DNA of 38,965 nt, from the NCBI RefSeq assembly GCF_000003605.2, contig NW_003115348.1, forward strand, positions 1 through 38,965, given 5' to 3'. Below are positions 20,735-33,400 of the stretch, piece after piece; the first letter of the stretch is position 1, and the number at the start of each line of letters is the position of its first letter. This DNA is from Saccoglossus kowalevskii (taxonomy: Eukaryota; Hemichordata; Enteropneusta; Harrimaniidae). Both the position numbers and the translations under genes were made by a program. Below the pieces are notes generated by a model. The model was not told the DNA's origin and did not search any database. It worked only from the letters and a program-made list of their open reading frames with translations.

Positions 20735-23700
20735 AATTACACTGGGTGCAAGGGAATCACTTGAGTTACTAGTACTTTAGTTGATGACAGTGAGTGTAAA
20801 TAAACGACTTTAGTTACTAGTACTTTAGTTGATGACACTGAGTGTAAGGAAATGACTTCAGTTACTTGTATTTTAGTTGATGACACTGGGTGTAAGGGAA
20901 CGAATTTAGTTACTTGTATTTTAGTTGATGACACTGAGTGTAAGGGAGTACCTTTAGTTACTAGTATTTTAGTTGATGACACTGAGTGTAAGGGAACGAC
21001 TTGAGTTACTTGTATTGTAGTTGATGACACTGATTGTAAGGAATGACTTGAGTTACTAGTACTTTAGTTGATGAACTGAGTGTAAAGAAGTGACTTGAGT
21101 TACTAGTATTTTAGTCCATGACACTGAGTGAAATGGAACAGCTTGAGTTACTAGTATTTTAGTCCATGACACTGAGTGTAAAGGAACGACTTTAGTTACT
21201 AGTAATTTTGTTGATGACAATGGGTGCAAGGAAATGACTTCAGTTACTTGTATTTTAGTTGATGACACTGGGTGTAAGGGAACGAATTTAGTTACTTGTA
21301 TTTTAGTTGATGACACTGGGTGCAAGGGAACGACTTTAGTTACTTGTATTTTAGTTGAAGACACTGAGTGTAAGGGAATGACTTGAGTTACTTGTATTTC
21401 AGTTGATGGCATCGAGTGTAAGGGAATGAATTGAGTTACTAGTATTTTAGTCCATGACACTGAGTGAAAGGAAACGGCTTGAGTTACTAGTATTTTAGTC
21501 CATGACACTGAGTGTAAAGGAACGACTTTAATTACTAGTAATTTTGTTGATGACAATGGGTGCAAGGAAATGACTTCAGTTACTTGTATTTTAGTTGATG
21601 ACACTGTGTGTAAGGGAATGACTTGAGTTTCTAGTATTATAGTTGATGACACTGGGTGCAAGGGAACGACTTTAGTTACTTGTATTTTAGTTGATGACAC
21701 TGAGTGTATGGGAATTACTTGAGTTACTTGTATTTCAGTTGATGGCACCGAGTGTAAGGGAATGAATCGAGTTACTAGTATTTTAGTCCATGACACTGAG
21801 TGTAAAGGAACGACTTTAGTTACTAGTACGTTAGTTGATGACACTGAGTGTAAGGGAATGACTTGAGTTTCTTGTATTTTAGTTGATGACACTGAGTGTA
21901 AGGGAATGAGTTGAGTTTCTTGTATTTTAATTAATGACAATGAGTGTAACGGAACGACTTGAGTTACTAGTATTTTAGTTGATGACACTGAGTATAAGGG
22001 AATGACTTGAGTTACTAGTATTTTAGTTGATGCACTGAGTGTAAGGAAATGACTTGAGTTACTAGTATTTTAGTTGATGCACTGAGTGTAATGGAATGAC
22101 TTGCGTTTCTAGTATTTTAGTTAATGACACTGAGTGTAAGGGAACGACTTGAGTTACTAGTAATTTCGTTGATGACACTGGGTGTAAGGGAACGACTTGA
22201 GTTACTAGTATTTTAGTTAATGACACTGAGTGTAAGGAAATGACTTGAGTTACTTGTATTTTAGTTGATGGCACTGTGTGTAAGGGAATGACTTGAGTTT
22301 CTAGTATTTTAGTCGATGACACTGGGTGTAAGAGAACGACTTTAGTTACTTGTATTTTAGTTGATGACACTGAGTGTAAGGTAATGACTTGAGTTACTTG
22401 TATTTTAGTTGATGACACTGAGTGTAAGGGAATGACTTGAGTTACTAGTACTTTAGTTTATGACACTGAGTGTAAGGAAGTGACTTGAGTTACTAGTATT
22501 TTAGTCCATGACACTGAGTGAAAGGAAACGGCTTGAGTTACTAGTATTTTAGTCCATGACACTGAGTGTAAAAGAACGACTTTAGTTACTAGTACTTTAG
22601 TTGATGACACTGAGTGTAATGAAATGACTTTAGTTACTAGTATTTTAGTTTATGACACTGGGTGCAAGGGAATCACTTGAGTTACTAGTAATTTCGTTGA
22701 TGACACTGAGTGTAAGGAAATGACCTGAGTTACTTGTATTTTAGTTGATGCACTGAGTGTAAGGAAATGACTTGACTTACTAGTATTTTAGTTGATGCAC
22801 TGAGTGTAATGGAATGACTTGCGTTTCTAGTATTTTAGTTAATGACACTGAGTGTAAGGGAACGACTTGAGTTACTAGTAATTTCGTTGATGACACTGGG
22901 TGTAAGGGAACGACTTGTGTTACTAGTATTTTAGATAATGACACTGAGTGTAAGGAAATGACCTGAGTTACTTGTATTTTAGTTGATGGCACTGTGTGTA
23001 AGGGATTGACTTGAGTTTCTAGTATTTTAGTCGATGACACTGGGTGTAAGAGAACGACTTTAGTTACTTGTATTTTAGTTGATGACACTGAGTGTAAGGG
23101 AATGACTTGAGTTACTAGTACTTTAGTTTATGACACTGAGTGTAAGGAAGTGACTTGAGTTACTAGTATTTTAGTCCATGACACTGAGTGAAAGGAAACG
23201 GCTTGAGTTACTAGTATTTTCTTCTATGACACTGAGTGTAAAAGAACGACTTTAGTTACTAGTACATTAGTTGATGACACTGAGTGTAATGAAATGACAT
23301 TAGTTACTAGTATTTTAGTTAATGACACTGAGTGCAAGGGAATCACTTGAGTTACTAGTACTTTAGTTGATGACAGTGAGTGTAAATAAACGACTTTAGT
23401 TACTAGTACTTTAGTTGATGACACTGAGTGTAAGGAAATGACTTCAGTTACTTGTATTTTAGTTGATGACACTGGGTGTAAGGGAACGAATTTAGTTACT
23501 TGTATTTTAGTTGATGACACTGAGTGTAAGGGAGTGACTTGAGTTACTTGTATTTTAGTTGATGACACTGAGTGCAAGGGAACGACTTGAGTTACTTGTA
23601 TTTTAGTTGATGACACTGATTGTAAGGGAATGACTTGAGTTACTAGTACTTTAGTTGATGACACTGAGTGTAAGGAAATGACTTGAGTTACTTGTATTTT

Positions 23701-26460
23701 AGTTGATGACACTGAGTGTAAGGGAATGACTTGAGTTTCTTGTATTTTAATTAATGAAACTGAGTGTAACGCAACGACTTGAGTTACTAGTATTTTAGTT
23801 GATGACACTGAGTGTAAGGGAATGACTTGAGTTACTAGTATTTTAGTTGATGCACTGAGTGTAAGGAAATGACTTGAGTTGCTTGTATTTTAGTTGATGA
23901 CACTGAGTCTAATGGAATGACTTGCGTTTCTAGTATTTTAGTTAATGACACTGAGTGTAAGGGAACGACTTGAGTTACTAGTAATTTCGTTGATGACACT
24001 GGGTGTAAGGGAACGACTTGAGTTACTAGTATTTTAGTTAATGACACTGAGTGTAAGGAAATGACTTGAGTTACTTGTATTTTAGTTGATGGCACTGTGT
24101 GTAAGGGAATGACTTGAGTTTCTAGTATTTTAGTTGATGACACTGAGTGTAAGGAAATGACTTGAGATACTTGTATTTTAGTTGATGTCACTGGGTGTAA
24201 GGGAATGACTTGAGTTACTAGTATTTTAGTTGATGACACTGAGTGTAAAGAAATGACTTGAGTTACTTGTATTTTAGTTGATGACACTGTGTGTAAGGGA
24301 ATGACTTGAGTTTCTAGTATTATAGTTTATGACACTGGGTGCAAGGGAACGTCTTTAGTTACTTGTATTTTAGTTGATGACACTGAGTGTAACGGAATGA
24401 CTTGAGTTACTTGTATTTCAGATGATGGCACTGAGTGTAAGGGAATGAATCGAGTTACTTGTATTTTAGTCCATGACACTGAGTGAAAGGAAACGGCTTG
24501 AGTTACTAGTATTTTAGTCCATGACACTGAGTGTTAAGGAACGACTTTAGTTACTAGTACTTTAGTTGATGACACTGAGTGTAAGGAAATGACTTGAGTT
24601 ACTTGTATTTTAGTTGATGACACTGAGTGTAAGGAATGACTTGAGTTTCTTGTATTTTAATTAATGACACTGAGTGTAAGGGAACGACTTGAGTTACTAG
24701 TAATTTCGTTGATGACACTGGGTGTAAGGGAACGACTTGAGTTACTAGTATTTTAGTTAATGACACTGAGTGTAAGGAAATGACTTGAGTTACTTGTATT
24801 TTAGATGATGGCACTGTGTGTAAGGGAATGACTTGAGTTTCTAGTATTTTAGTCGATGACACTGGGTGTAAGAGAACGACTTTAGTTACTTGTATTTTAG
24901 TTGATGACACTGAATGTAAGGTAATGACCTGAGTTACTTGTATTTTAGTTGATGACACTGAGTGTAAGGGAATGACTTGAGTTACTAGTATTTTACTTGA
25001 TGACACTGGGTGTAAGGGAACGACTTGAGTTACTAGTATTTTAGTTGATTACACTGAGTGTAAGGGAACGTCTTGAGTTACTTGTATTTTAGTTGATGAC
25101 ACTGAGTGTAAGGAAATGACTTGAGTTACTCGTATTTTAGTTAATGACACTGAGTGTAAGGGAACGACTTGAGTTACTAGTAATTTCGTTGATGACACTG
25201 GGTGTAAGGGAACGACTTTAGTTACTTGTATTTTAGTTGATGACACTGAGTGTAAGGGAATGACTTGAGTTACTAGTATTTTAGTTGATGACACTGAGTG
25301 TAAGGAAATGACTTGAGTTACTTGTATTTTAGTTGATGACACTGTGTGTAAGGGAATGACTTGAGTTTCTAGTATTACAGTTGATGACACTGGGTGCAAG
25401 GGAACGACTTTAGTTACTTGTATTTTAGTTGATGACACTGAGTGTAAGGGAATGACTTGAGTTACTTGTATTTCAATTGATGGCAACGAGTGTAAGGGAA
25501 TGAATTGAGTTACTAGTATTTTAGTCCATGACACTGAGTGAAAGGAAACGGCTTGAGTTACTAGTATTTTAGTCCATGACACTGAGTGTAAAGGAACGAC
25601 TTTAGTTACTAGTACTTTAGTTGATGACACTGAGTGTAATGAAATGACTTTAGTTACTAGTATTTTAGTTAATGACACTGGGTGCAAGGGAATCACTTGA
25701 GTTACTAGTACTTTAGTTGATGACAGTGAGTGTAAATAAACGACTTTAGTTACTAGTACTTTAGTTGATGACACTGAGTGTAAGGAAATGACTTCAGTTA
25801 CTTGTATTTTAGTTGATGACACTGGGTGTAAGGGAACGAATTTAGTTACTTGTATTTTAGTTGATGACACTGAGTGTAAGGGAGTGACTTGAGTTACTTG
25901 TATTTTAGTTGATGACACTGAGTGTAAGGGAACGACTTGAGTTACTTGTATTTTAGTTGATGACACTGATTGTGAGGGAATGACTTGAGTTACTAGTACT
26001 TTAGTTGATGACACTGAGTGTAAGGAAATGACTTTAGTTACTAGTATTTTAGTTAATGACACTGGGTGCAAGGGAATCACTTGAGTTACTAGTACTTTAG
26101 TTGATCACAGTGAGTGTAAAGAAACGACTTTAGTTACTAGTACTTTAGTTGATGACACTGAGTGTAAGGAAATGACTTGAGTTACTTGTATTTTAGTTGA
26201 TGACACTGGGTGTAAGGGAATGACTTTAGTTACTTGTATTTTAGTTGATGACACTGTGTGTAAGGGAATGACTTGAGTTTCTAGTATTATAGTTCATGAC
26301 ACTGGGTGCAAGGGAACGTCTTTAGTTACTTATATTTTAGTTGATGACACTGAGTGTAAGGGAATGACTTGAGTTACTTGTATTTCAGTTGATGGCACTG
26401 AGTGTAAGGGAATAAATCGAGTTACTAGTATTTTAGTCCATGACACTGAGTGAAAGGAAA
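20735..26460. repeat. Mixed B and D units
   Basis: D-type series (20,735-21,600; 23,300-23,620; 25,650-26,050) alternate with B-type series (22,046-22,428; 22,764-23,090; 23,880-24,120; 24,680-24,930). The C-type diagnostic units TATTACAG and TTTCAATTGATGG appear at 25,370-25,520. Irregular units include a missing base at 21,040 (GTAAGGAATGAC), GATGAACTGAG near 21,070 and GTAAGGAATGAC near 24,631. No other sequence class is present. Confidence 0.78.
22046..22428. repeat. Type B higher-order repeat, 8-mer, 383 bp
   Basis: The block opens with a 47-mer and has the same diagnostic series as 1054-1436 and 3831-4213 (GCGTTTCTAG, CTAGTAATTTC, GGCACTGTGTG, GTCGATG, AGAACGACTTTAG, GTAATGAC). It has few private changes and is close to the type B consensus. 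A shortened relative follows at 22,764-23,090. Confidence 0.85.
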
Positions 26461-27223
26461 CGGCTTGAGTTACTAGTATTTAGTCCTTGACACTGAGTGT
26501 AAAGGAACGACTTTAGTTACTAGTACTTTAGTTGATGACACTGAGTGTAAGGAAATGACTTGAATTACTTGTATTTTAGTTGATGATACTGAGTGTAAGG
26601 GAATGACTTGAGTTTCTTGTATTTTAATTAATGACACTGAGTGTAACGGAACGACTTGAGTCAATAGTATTTTAGTTGATGACACTGAGTGTAAGGGAAT
26701 GACTTGAGTTTCTAGTATTTTAGTTGATGACACTGAGTGTAAGGAAATGACTTGAGTTACTTGTATTTTAGTTGATGACACTGTGTGTAAGGGAATGACT
26801 TGAGTTTCTAGTATTATAGTTGAAGACACTGGGTGCAAGGGAACGACTTTAGTTACTTGTATTTTAGTTGATGACACTGAGTGTAAGGGAATGACTTGAG
26901 TTACTTGTATTTCAGTTGATGGCATCGAGTGTAAGGGAATGAATTGAGTTACTAGTATTTTAGTCCATGACACTGACTGAAAGGAAACGGCTTGAGTTAC
27001 TAGTATTTTAGTCCATGACACTGAGTGTAAAGGAACGACTATAGTTACTAGTACTTTAGTTGATGACACTGAGTGTAAGGAAATGACTTGAGTTACTTGT
27101 ATTTTAGTTGATGACACTGAGTGCAAGGGAATGACTTGTGTTTTTTGTATTTTAGTTAATGACACTGAGTGTAAGGGAACGACTTGAGTTACTAGTATTT
27201 TAGTTGATGACACTGAGTGTAAG

Positions 27224-27702
27224 GAAATGACTTGAGTTACTAGTATTTTAGTTGATGCACTGAGTGTAAGGAAATGACTTGAGTTACTTGTATTTCAGTT
27301 GATTACACTGAGTGTAAGGGAATGACTTGAGTTACTAGTATTTTAGTTGATGACACTGAGTGTAAGGGAATGACTTGAGTTACTTGTATTTCAGTTGATG
27401 GCACCGTGTGTAAGGGAATGAATCGAGTTACTAGTATTTTAGTACATGACACTGAGTGAAAGGAAACGGCTTGAGTTACTAGTATTTTAGTCCATGACAC
27501 TGAGTGTAAAGGAACGACTTTAGTTACTAGTACTTTAGTTGATGACACTGAGTGTATGGAAATGACTTGAGTTACTTGTATTTTAGTTGATGACACTGAG
27601 TGTAAGGGAATGACTTGAGTTTCTTGTATTTTAGTTAATGACACTGAGTGTAACGGAACGACTTGAGTTACTAGTATTTTAGTTGATGACACTGAGTGTA
27701 AG
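27224..27702. repeat. Type A higher-order repeat, 10-mer, 479 bp
   Basis: This block runs from a GATGCACTG 47-mer at 27,224 to the next at 27,703. Unit order matches the other type A copies. The second unit has GATTACACTG, which puts a TAA into the minus frame at 27,303; the fifth has GTACATG instead of GTCCATG. Confidence 0.83.
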
Positions 27703-28230
27703 GGAATGACTTGAGTTACTAGTATTTTAGTTGATGCACTGAGTGTAAGGAAATGACTTGAGTTACTTGTATTTTAGTTGATGACACTGAGTGTAAGGGA
27801 ATGACTTGAGTTACTAGTATTTTAGTTGATGACACTGAGTGTAAGGAAATGACTTCAGTTACTAGTACTTTAGTTTATGACACTGAGTGTAACGAAGTGA
27901 CTTGAGTTACTAGTATTTTAGTCCATGACACTGAGTGTAAAAGAACGACTTTAGTTACTAGTACTTTAGTTGATGACACTGAGTGTAAGGAAAATGACTT
28001 GAGTTACTAGTATTTTAGTTGATGACACTGAGTGTAAGGGAATGACTTGAGTTACTAGTATTTTAGTTGCTGACACTGAGTGTAAGGAAATGACTTGAGT
28101 TACTTGTATTTTAGTTGATGACACTGTGTGTAAGGGAATGACTTGAGTTTCTAGTATTATAGTTGAAGACACTGGGTGCAAGGGAACGACTTTAGTTACT
28201 TGTATTTTAGTTGATGACACTCAGTGTAAG

Positions 28231-28709
28231 GGAATGACTTGAGTTACTAGTATTTTAGTTGATGCACTGAGTGTAAGGAAATGACTTGAGTTACTTGTAT
28301 TTCAGTTGATGACACTGAGTGTAAGGGAATGACTTGAGTTACTAGTATTTTAGTTGATGACACTGAGTGTAAGGGAATGACTTGAGTTACTTGTATTTCA
28401 GTTGATGGCATCGAGTGTAAGGGAATGAATTGAGTTACTAGTATTTTTGTCCATGACACTGAGTGAAAGGAAACGGCTTGAGTTACTAGTATTTTAGTCC
28501 ATGACACTGAGTGTAAAGGAACGACTATAGTTACTAGTACTTTAGTTGATGACACTGAGTGTAAGGAAATGACTTGAGTTACTTGTATTTTAGTTGATGA
28601 CACTGAGTGCAAGGGAATGACTTGAGTTTTTTGTATTTTAGTTAATGACACTGAGTGTAAGGGAACGACTTGAGTTACTAGAATTTTAGTTGATGACACT
28701 GAGTGTAAG
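28231..28709. repeat. Type A higher-order repeat, 10-mer, 479 bp
   Basis: This is a 47-mer plus nine 48-mers in type A order, followed at 28,710 by another 47-mer. It shares GGCATCGAG, AATGAATTGAG and AACGACTATAG with 26,920-27,050 rather than with the left-hand type A copies, so local copies resemble each other most. Confidence 0.84.
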
Positions 28710-29236
28710 GGAATGACTTGAGTTACTAGTATTTTAGTTGATGCACTGAGTGTAAGGAAATGACTTGAGTTACTTGTATTTTAGTTGATGACACAGAGTG
28801 TAAGGGAATGACTTGAGTTACTAGTATTTTAGTTGATGACACTGAGTGTAAGGAAATGACTTCAGTTACTTGTATTTTAGTTGATGACACTGTGTGTAAG
28901 GGAATGACTTGAGTTTCTAGTATTATAGTTGATGACACTGGGTGCAAGGGAACGACTTTAGTTACTTGTATTTTAGTTGATGACACTGAGTGTAAGGGAA
29001 TGACTTGAGTTACTTGTATTTCAGTTGATGGCACCGAGTGTAAGGGAATGAATCGAGTTACTAGTATTTTAGTCCATGACACTGAGTGTAAAGGAACGAC
29101 TTGAGTTACTTGTATTTTAGTTGATGACTCTGAGTGTAAGGGAATGACTTGAGTTTCTTGTATTTTAATTAATGACACTGAGTGTAACGGAACGACTTGA
29201 GTTACTAGTATTTTAGTTGATGACACTGAGTGTAAG
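28710..29236. repeat. Type A variant, 11-mer, 527 bp
   Basis: This block sits between 47-mers at 28,710 and 29,237, one unit longer than the 10-mer. It contains GACACAGAG near 28,790, a TATTATAG/CTGGGTGCAAG pair normally found in C-like stretches, and the TTTCTTG/AATTAATG unit ending GTAAC. Confidence 0.8.
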
Positions 29237-29667
29237 GGAATGACTTGAGTTACTAGTATTTTAGTTGATGCACTGAGTGTAAGGAAATGACTTGAGTCAC
29301 TAGTATTTTAGTTGATGACACTGAGTGTAAGGTAATGACTTGAGTTACTTGTATTTTAGTTGATGACACTGAGTGTAAGGCAACGACTTGAGTTACTGGT
29401 AATTTCGATGATGACACTGGGTGTAAGGGAATGACTTGAGTTACTAGTATTTTAGTTAATGACACTGAGTGTAAGGAAATGACTTGAGTTACTTGTATTT
29501 TAGTTGATGACTCTGAGTGTAAGGGAATGACTTGAGTTTCTTGTATTTTAATTAATGACACTGAGTGTAACGGAACGACTTGAGTTACTAGTATTTTAGT
29601 TGATGACACTGGGTGCAAGGGAACGACTTTAGTTACTTGTATTTTAGTTGATGACACTGAGTGTAAG

Positions 29668-29712
29668 GGAATGACTGAGTACTGTATTTTAGTTGATGAC
29701 ACTGAGTGTAAG
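29668..29712. repeat. 45-bp unit with three single-T losses
   Basis: The unit reads GGAATGACTGAGTACTGTATTTTAG in place of GGAATGACTTGAGTTACTTGTATTTTAG (compare the aligned 19-base halves: GGAATGACTGAGTACTGTA against GGAATGACTTGAGTTACTT). Three TT pairs have each become T within about 16 bases. The three losses keep the minus frame open. No other unit shows this pattern, and the context suggests consensus sequencing error. Confidence 0.8.
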
Positions 29713-30315
29713 GAAATGACTTATGTTACTTGTATTTTAGTTGATGACACTGTGTGAAAGGAAACGGCTTGAGTTACTAGTATTTTAGTCCATGACACTG
29801 AGTGTTAAGGAACGACTTTAGTTACTAGTACTTTAGTTGATGGCACTGAGTGTAAGGAAATGACTTGAGTTACTTGTATTTTAGTTGATGACACTGAGTG
29901 TAAGGGAATGACTTGAGTTTCTTGTATTTTAATTAATGACACTGAGTGTAACGCAACGACTTGAGTTACTTGTATTTTAGTTGATGACACTGAGTGTAAG
30001 GGAATGACTTGAGTTACTAGTATTTTAGTTGATGCACTGAGTGTAAGGAAATGACTTGAGTTGCTTGTATTTTAGTTGATGACACTGAGTCTAATGGAAT
30101 GACTTGCGTTTCTAGTATTTTAGTTAATGACACTGAGTGTAAGGGAACGACTTGAGTTACTAGTAATTTCGTTGATGACACTGGGTGTAAGGGAACGACT
30201 TGAGTTACTAGCATTTTAGTTAATGACACTGAGTGTAAGGAAATGACTTGAGTTACTTGTATTTTAGTTGATGGCACTGTGTGTAAGGGAATGACTTGAG
30301 TTACTAGTATTTTAG

Positions 30316-30990
30316 TTGATGACACTGAGTGTAATGGAATGACTTGAGTTACTAGTATTTTAGTTGATGACACTGAGTGTAAGGAAATGACTTGAGTTAC
30401 TTGTACTTTAGTTGATGACACTGTGTGTAAGGGAATGACTTGAGTTTCTAGTATTATAGTTGATGACACTGGGTGCAAGGGAACGTCTTTAGTTACTTGT
30501 ATTTTAGTTGATGACACTGAGTGTAAGGGAATGACTTGAGTTACTTGTATTTCAGGTGATGGCAATGAGTGTAAGGGAATGAATCGAGTTACTAGTATTT
30601 TAGTCCATGACACTGAGTGAAAGGAAACGGCTTGAGTTACTAGTATTTTAGTCCATGACACTGAGTGTAAAGGAACGACTTTAGTTACTAGTACTTTAGT
30701 TGATGACACTGAGTGTAAGGAAATGACTTGAGTTACTTGTATTTTAGTTGATGACACTGAGTGTAAGGGAATGACTTGAGTTTCTTGTATTTTAATTAAT
30801 GAAACTGAGTGTAACGCAACGACTTGAGTTACTAGTATTTTAGTTGATGACACTGAGTGTAAGGGAATGACTTGAGTTACTAGTATTTTAGTTGATGCAC
30901 TGAGTGTAAGGGAACGACTTGAGTTGCTTGTATTTTAGTTGATGACACTGAGTCTAATGGAATGACTTGAGTTTCTAGTATTTTAGTTAA
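30316..30990. repeat. 0.68-kb block, partner of 8886-9560
   Basis: This is a copy of the 8.9-9.6 kb block with the same private variants. It is bounded on the left by a CTAGCATTTTAG-containing stretch (30,060-30,270) that instead resembles 10,590-10,810. The two adjacent segments therefore come from different places in the left part of the array. Confidence 0.83.
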
Positions 30991-31182
30991 TGGCACTGTG
31001 TGTAAGGGAACGACTTGAGTTTCTAGTATTTTAGTCGATGACACTGGGTGTAAGAGAACGACTTGAGTTACTTGTATTTTAGTTGATGACACTGAGTGTA
31101 AGGAAATGACTTGAGTTCCTAGTATTTTACTTGATGACACTGGGTGTAAGGGAACGACTTGTGTTACTAGTATTTTAGTTGA

Positions 31183-33396
31183 TTACACTGAGTGTAAGGG
31201 AACGTCTTGAGTTACTTGTATTTTAGTTGATGACACTGAGTGTAAGGAAATGACTTGTGTTACTCGTATTTTAGTTAATGACACTGAGTGTAAGGGAACG
31301 ACTTGAGTTACTAGTAATTTCGTTGATGACACTGGGTGTAAGGGAACGACTTTAGTTACTTGTATTTTAGTTGATGACACTGAGTGTAAGGGAATGACTT
31401 GAGTTACTTGTATTTTAGTTGATGACACTGAGTGTAAGGGAATGACTTGCGTTTCTAGTATTTTAGTTAATGACACTGAGTATAAGGGAACGACTTGAGT
31501 TACTAGTAATTTCGTTGATGACACTGGGTGTAAGGGAACGACTTTAGTTACTTGTATTTTAGTTGATGACCCTGAGTGTAAGGAAATGACTTGAGTTACT
31601 TGTATTTTAGTTGATGACACTGTGTGTAAGGGAATGACTTGAGTTTCTAGTATTACAGTTGATGACACTGGGTGCAAGGGAACGACTTTAGTTACTTGTA
31701 TTTTAGTTGATGACACTGAGTGTAAGGGAATGACTTGAGTTACTTGTATTTTAGTTGATGACACTGTGTGTAAGGGAATGACTTGAGTTTCTAGTATTAC
31801 AGTTGATGACACTGGGTGCAAGGGAACGACTTTAGTTACTTGTATTTTAGTTGATGACACTGAGTGTAAGGGAATGACTTGAGTTACTTGAATTTTAGTT
31901 GATGACACTGAGTGTAAGGAAATGACTTGTGTTACTTGTATTTTAGTTGATGACACTGTGTGTAAGGGAATGACTTGAGTTACTTGTATTTTAATTGATG
32001 ACACTGAGTGTAAGGAAATGACTTGTGTTACTTGTATTTTAGTTGATGACACTGTGTGTAAGGGAATGACTTGAGTTTCTAGTATTACAGTTGATGACAC
32101 TGGGTGCAAGGGAACGACTTGAGTTACTTGTATTTTAGTTGATGACACTGAGTGTAAGGGAATGACTTGAGTTACTTGTATTTTAGTTGATGACACTGAG
32201 TGTAAGGAAATGACTTGTGTTACTTGTATTTTAGTCGATGACACTGTGTGTAAGGGAATGACTTGAGTTTCTAGTATTACAGTTGATGACACTGGGTGCA
32301 AGGGAACGACTTTAGTTACTTGTATTTTAGTTGATGACACTGAGTGTAAGGGAATGACTTGAGTTACTTGTATTTCAATTGATGGCATCGAGTGTAAGGG
32401 AATGAATTGAGTTACTAGTATTTTAGTCCATGACACTGAGTGAAAGGAAACGGCTTGAGTTACTAGTATTTTAGTCCATGACACTGAGTGTAAAGGAACG
32501 ACTTTAGTTACTAGTACTTTAGTTGATGACACTGAGTGTAAGGAAATGACTTGAGTTACTTGTATTTTAGTTAATGACACTGAGCGTAAAGGAACGACTT
32601 TAGTTACTAGTACTTTAGTTGATGACACTGAGTGTAAGGAAATGACTTGAGTTACTAGTATTTTACTTGATGACACTGGGTGTAAGGGAACGACTTGAGT
32701 TACTAGTATTTTAGTTGATGACACTGAGTGTAAGGGAATGACTTGAGTTTCTAGTATTACAGTTGATGACACTGGGTGCAAGGGAACGACTTTAGTTACT
32801 TGTATTTTAGTTGATGACACTGAGTGTAAGGGAATGACTTGAGTTACTTGTATTTCAATTGATGGCAACGAGTGTAAGGGAATGAATTGAGTTACTAGTA
32901 TTTTAGTCCATGACACTGAGTGAAAGGAAACGGCTTGAGTTACTAGTATTTTAGTTAATGACACTGAGTGTAAAGGAACGACTTTAGTTACTAGTACTTT
33001 AGTTGATGACACTGAGTGTAAGGAAATGACTTGAGTTACTTGTATTTTAGTTGATGACACTGAGTGTAAGGGAATGACTTGAGTTTCTTGTATTTTAGTT
33101 AATGACACTGAGTGTAAGGGAATGACTTGAGTTACTAGTATTTTAGTTGATGACACTGAGTGTAAGGAAATGACTTGAGTTACTTGTATTTTAGTTGATG
33201 ACACTGTGTGTAAGGGAATGACTTGAGTTTCTAGTATTACAGTTGATGACACTGGGTGCAAGGGAACGACTTTAGTTACTTGTATTTTAGTTGATGACAC
33301 TGAGTGTAAGGGAATGACTTGAGTTACTTGTATTTCAATTGATGGCATCGAGTGTAAGGGAATGAATTGAGTTACTAGTATTTTAGTCCATGACAC
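31183..33396 (-). other. Longest stop-free minus frame in the repeat (737 codons), judged non-coding
   Basis: The frame encodes about 46 copies of a 16-residue motif close to SSTKILVTQVIPLHSV, with no other domain, no signal peptide and no obvious start. The first codon is GTG rather than ATG. It ends at a TAA made by a GATTACACTG variant. The frame is open only because the unit is 48 bp long and this frame of the consensus lacks stops; the other two minus frames each have a stop in every unit. Variation falls on amino-acid-changing positions as freely as on silent ones, and the frame is disrupted wherever 47-bp units occur. Similar frames lie at 33518-35314, 14054-15754 and 12520-13836. A transcript-derived repeat protein cannot be excluded but nothing here supports one. 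Confidence 0.6.
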
Positions 33397-33400
33397 TGAG

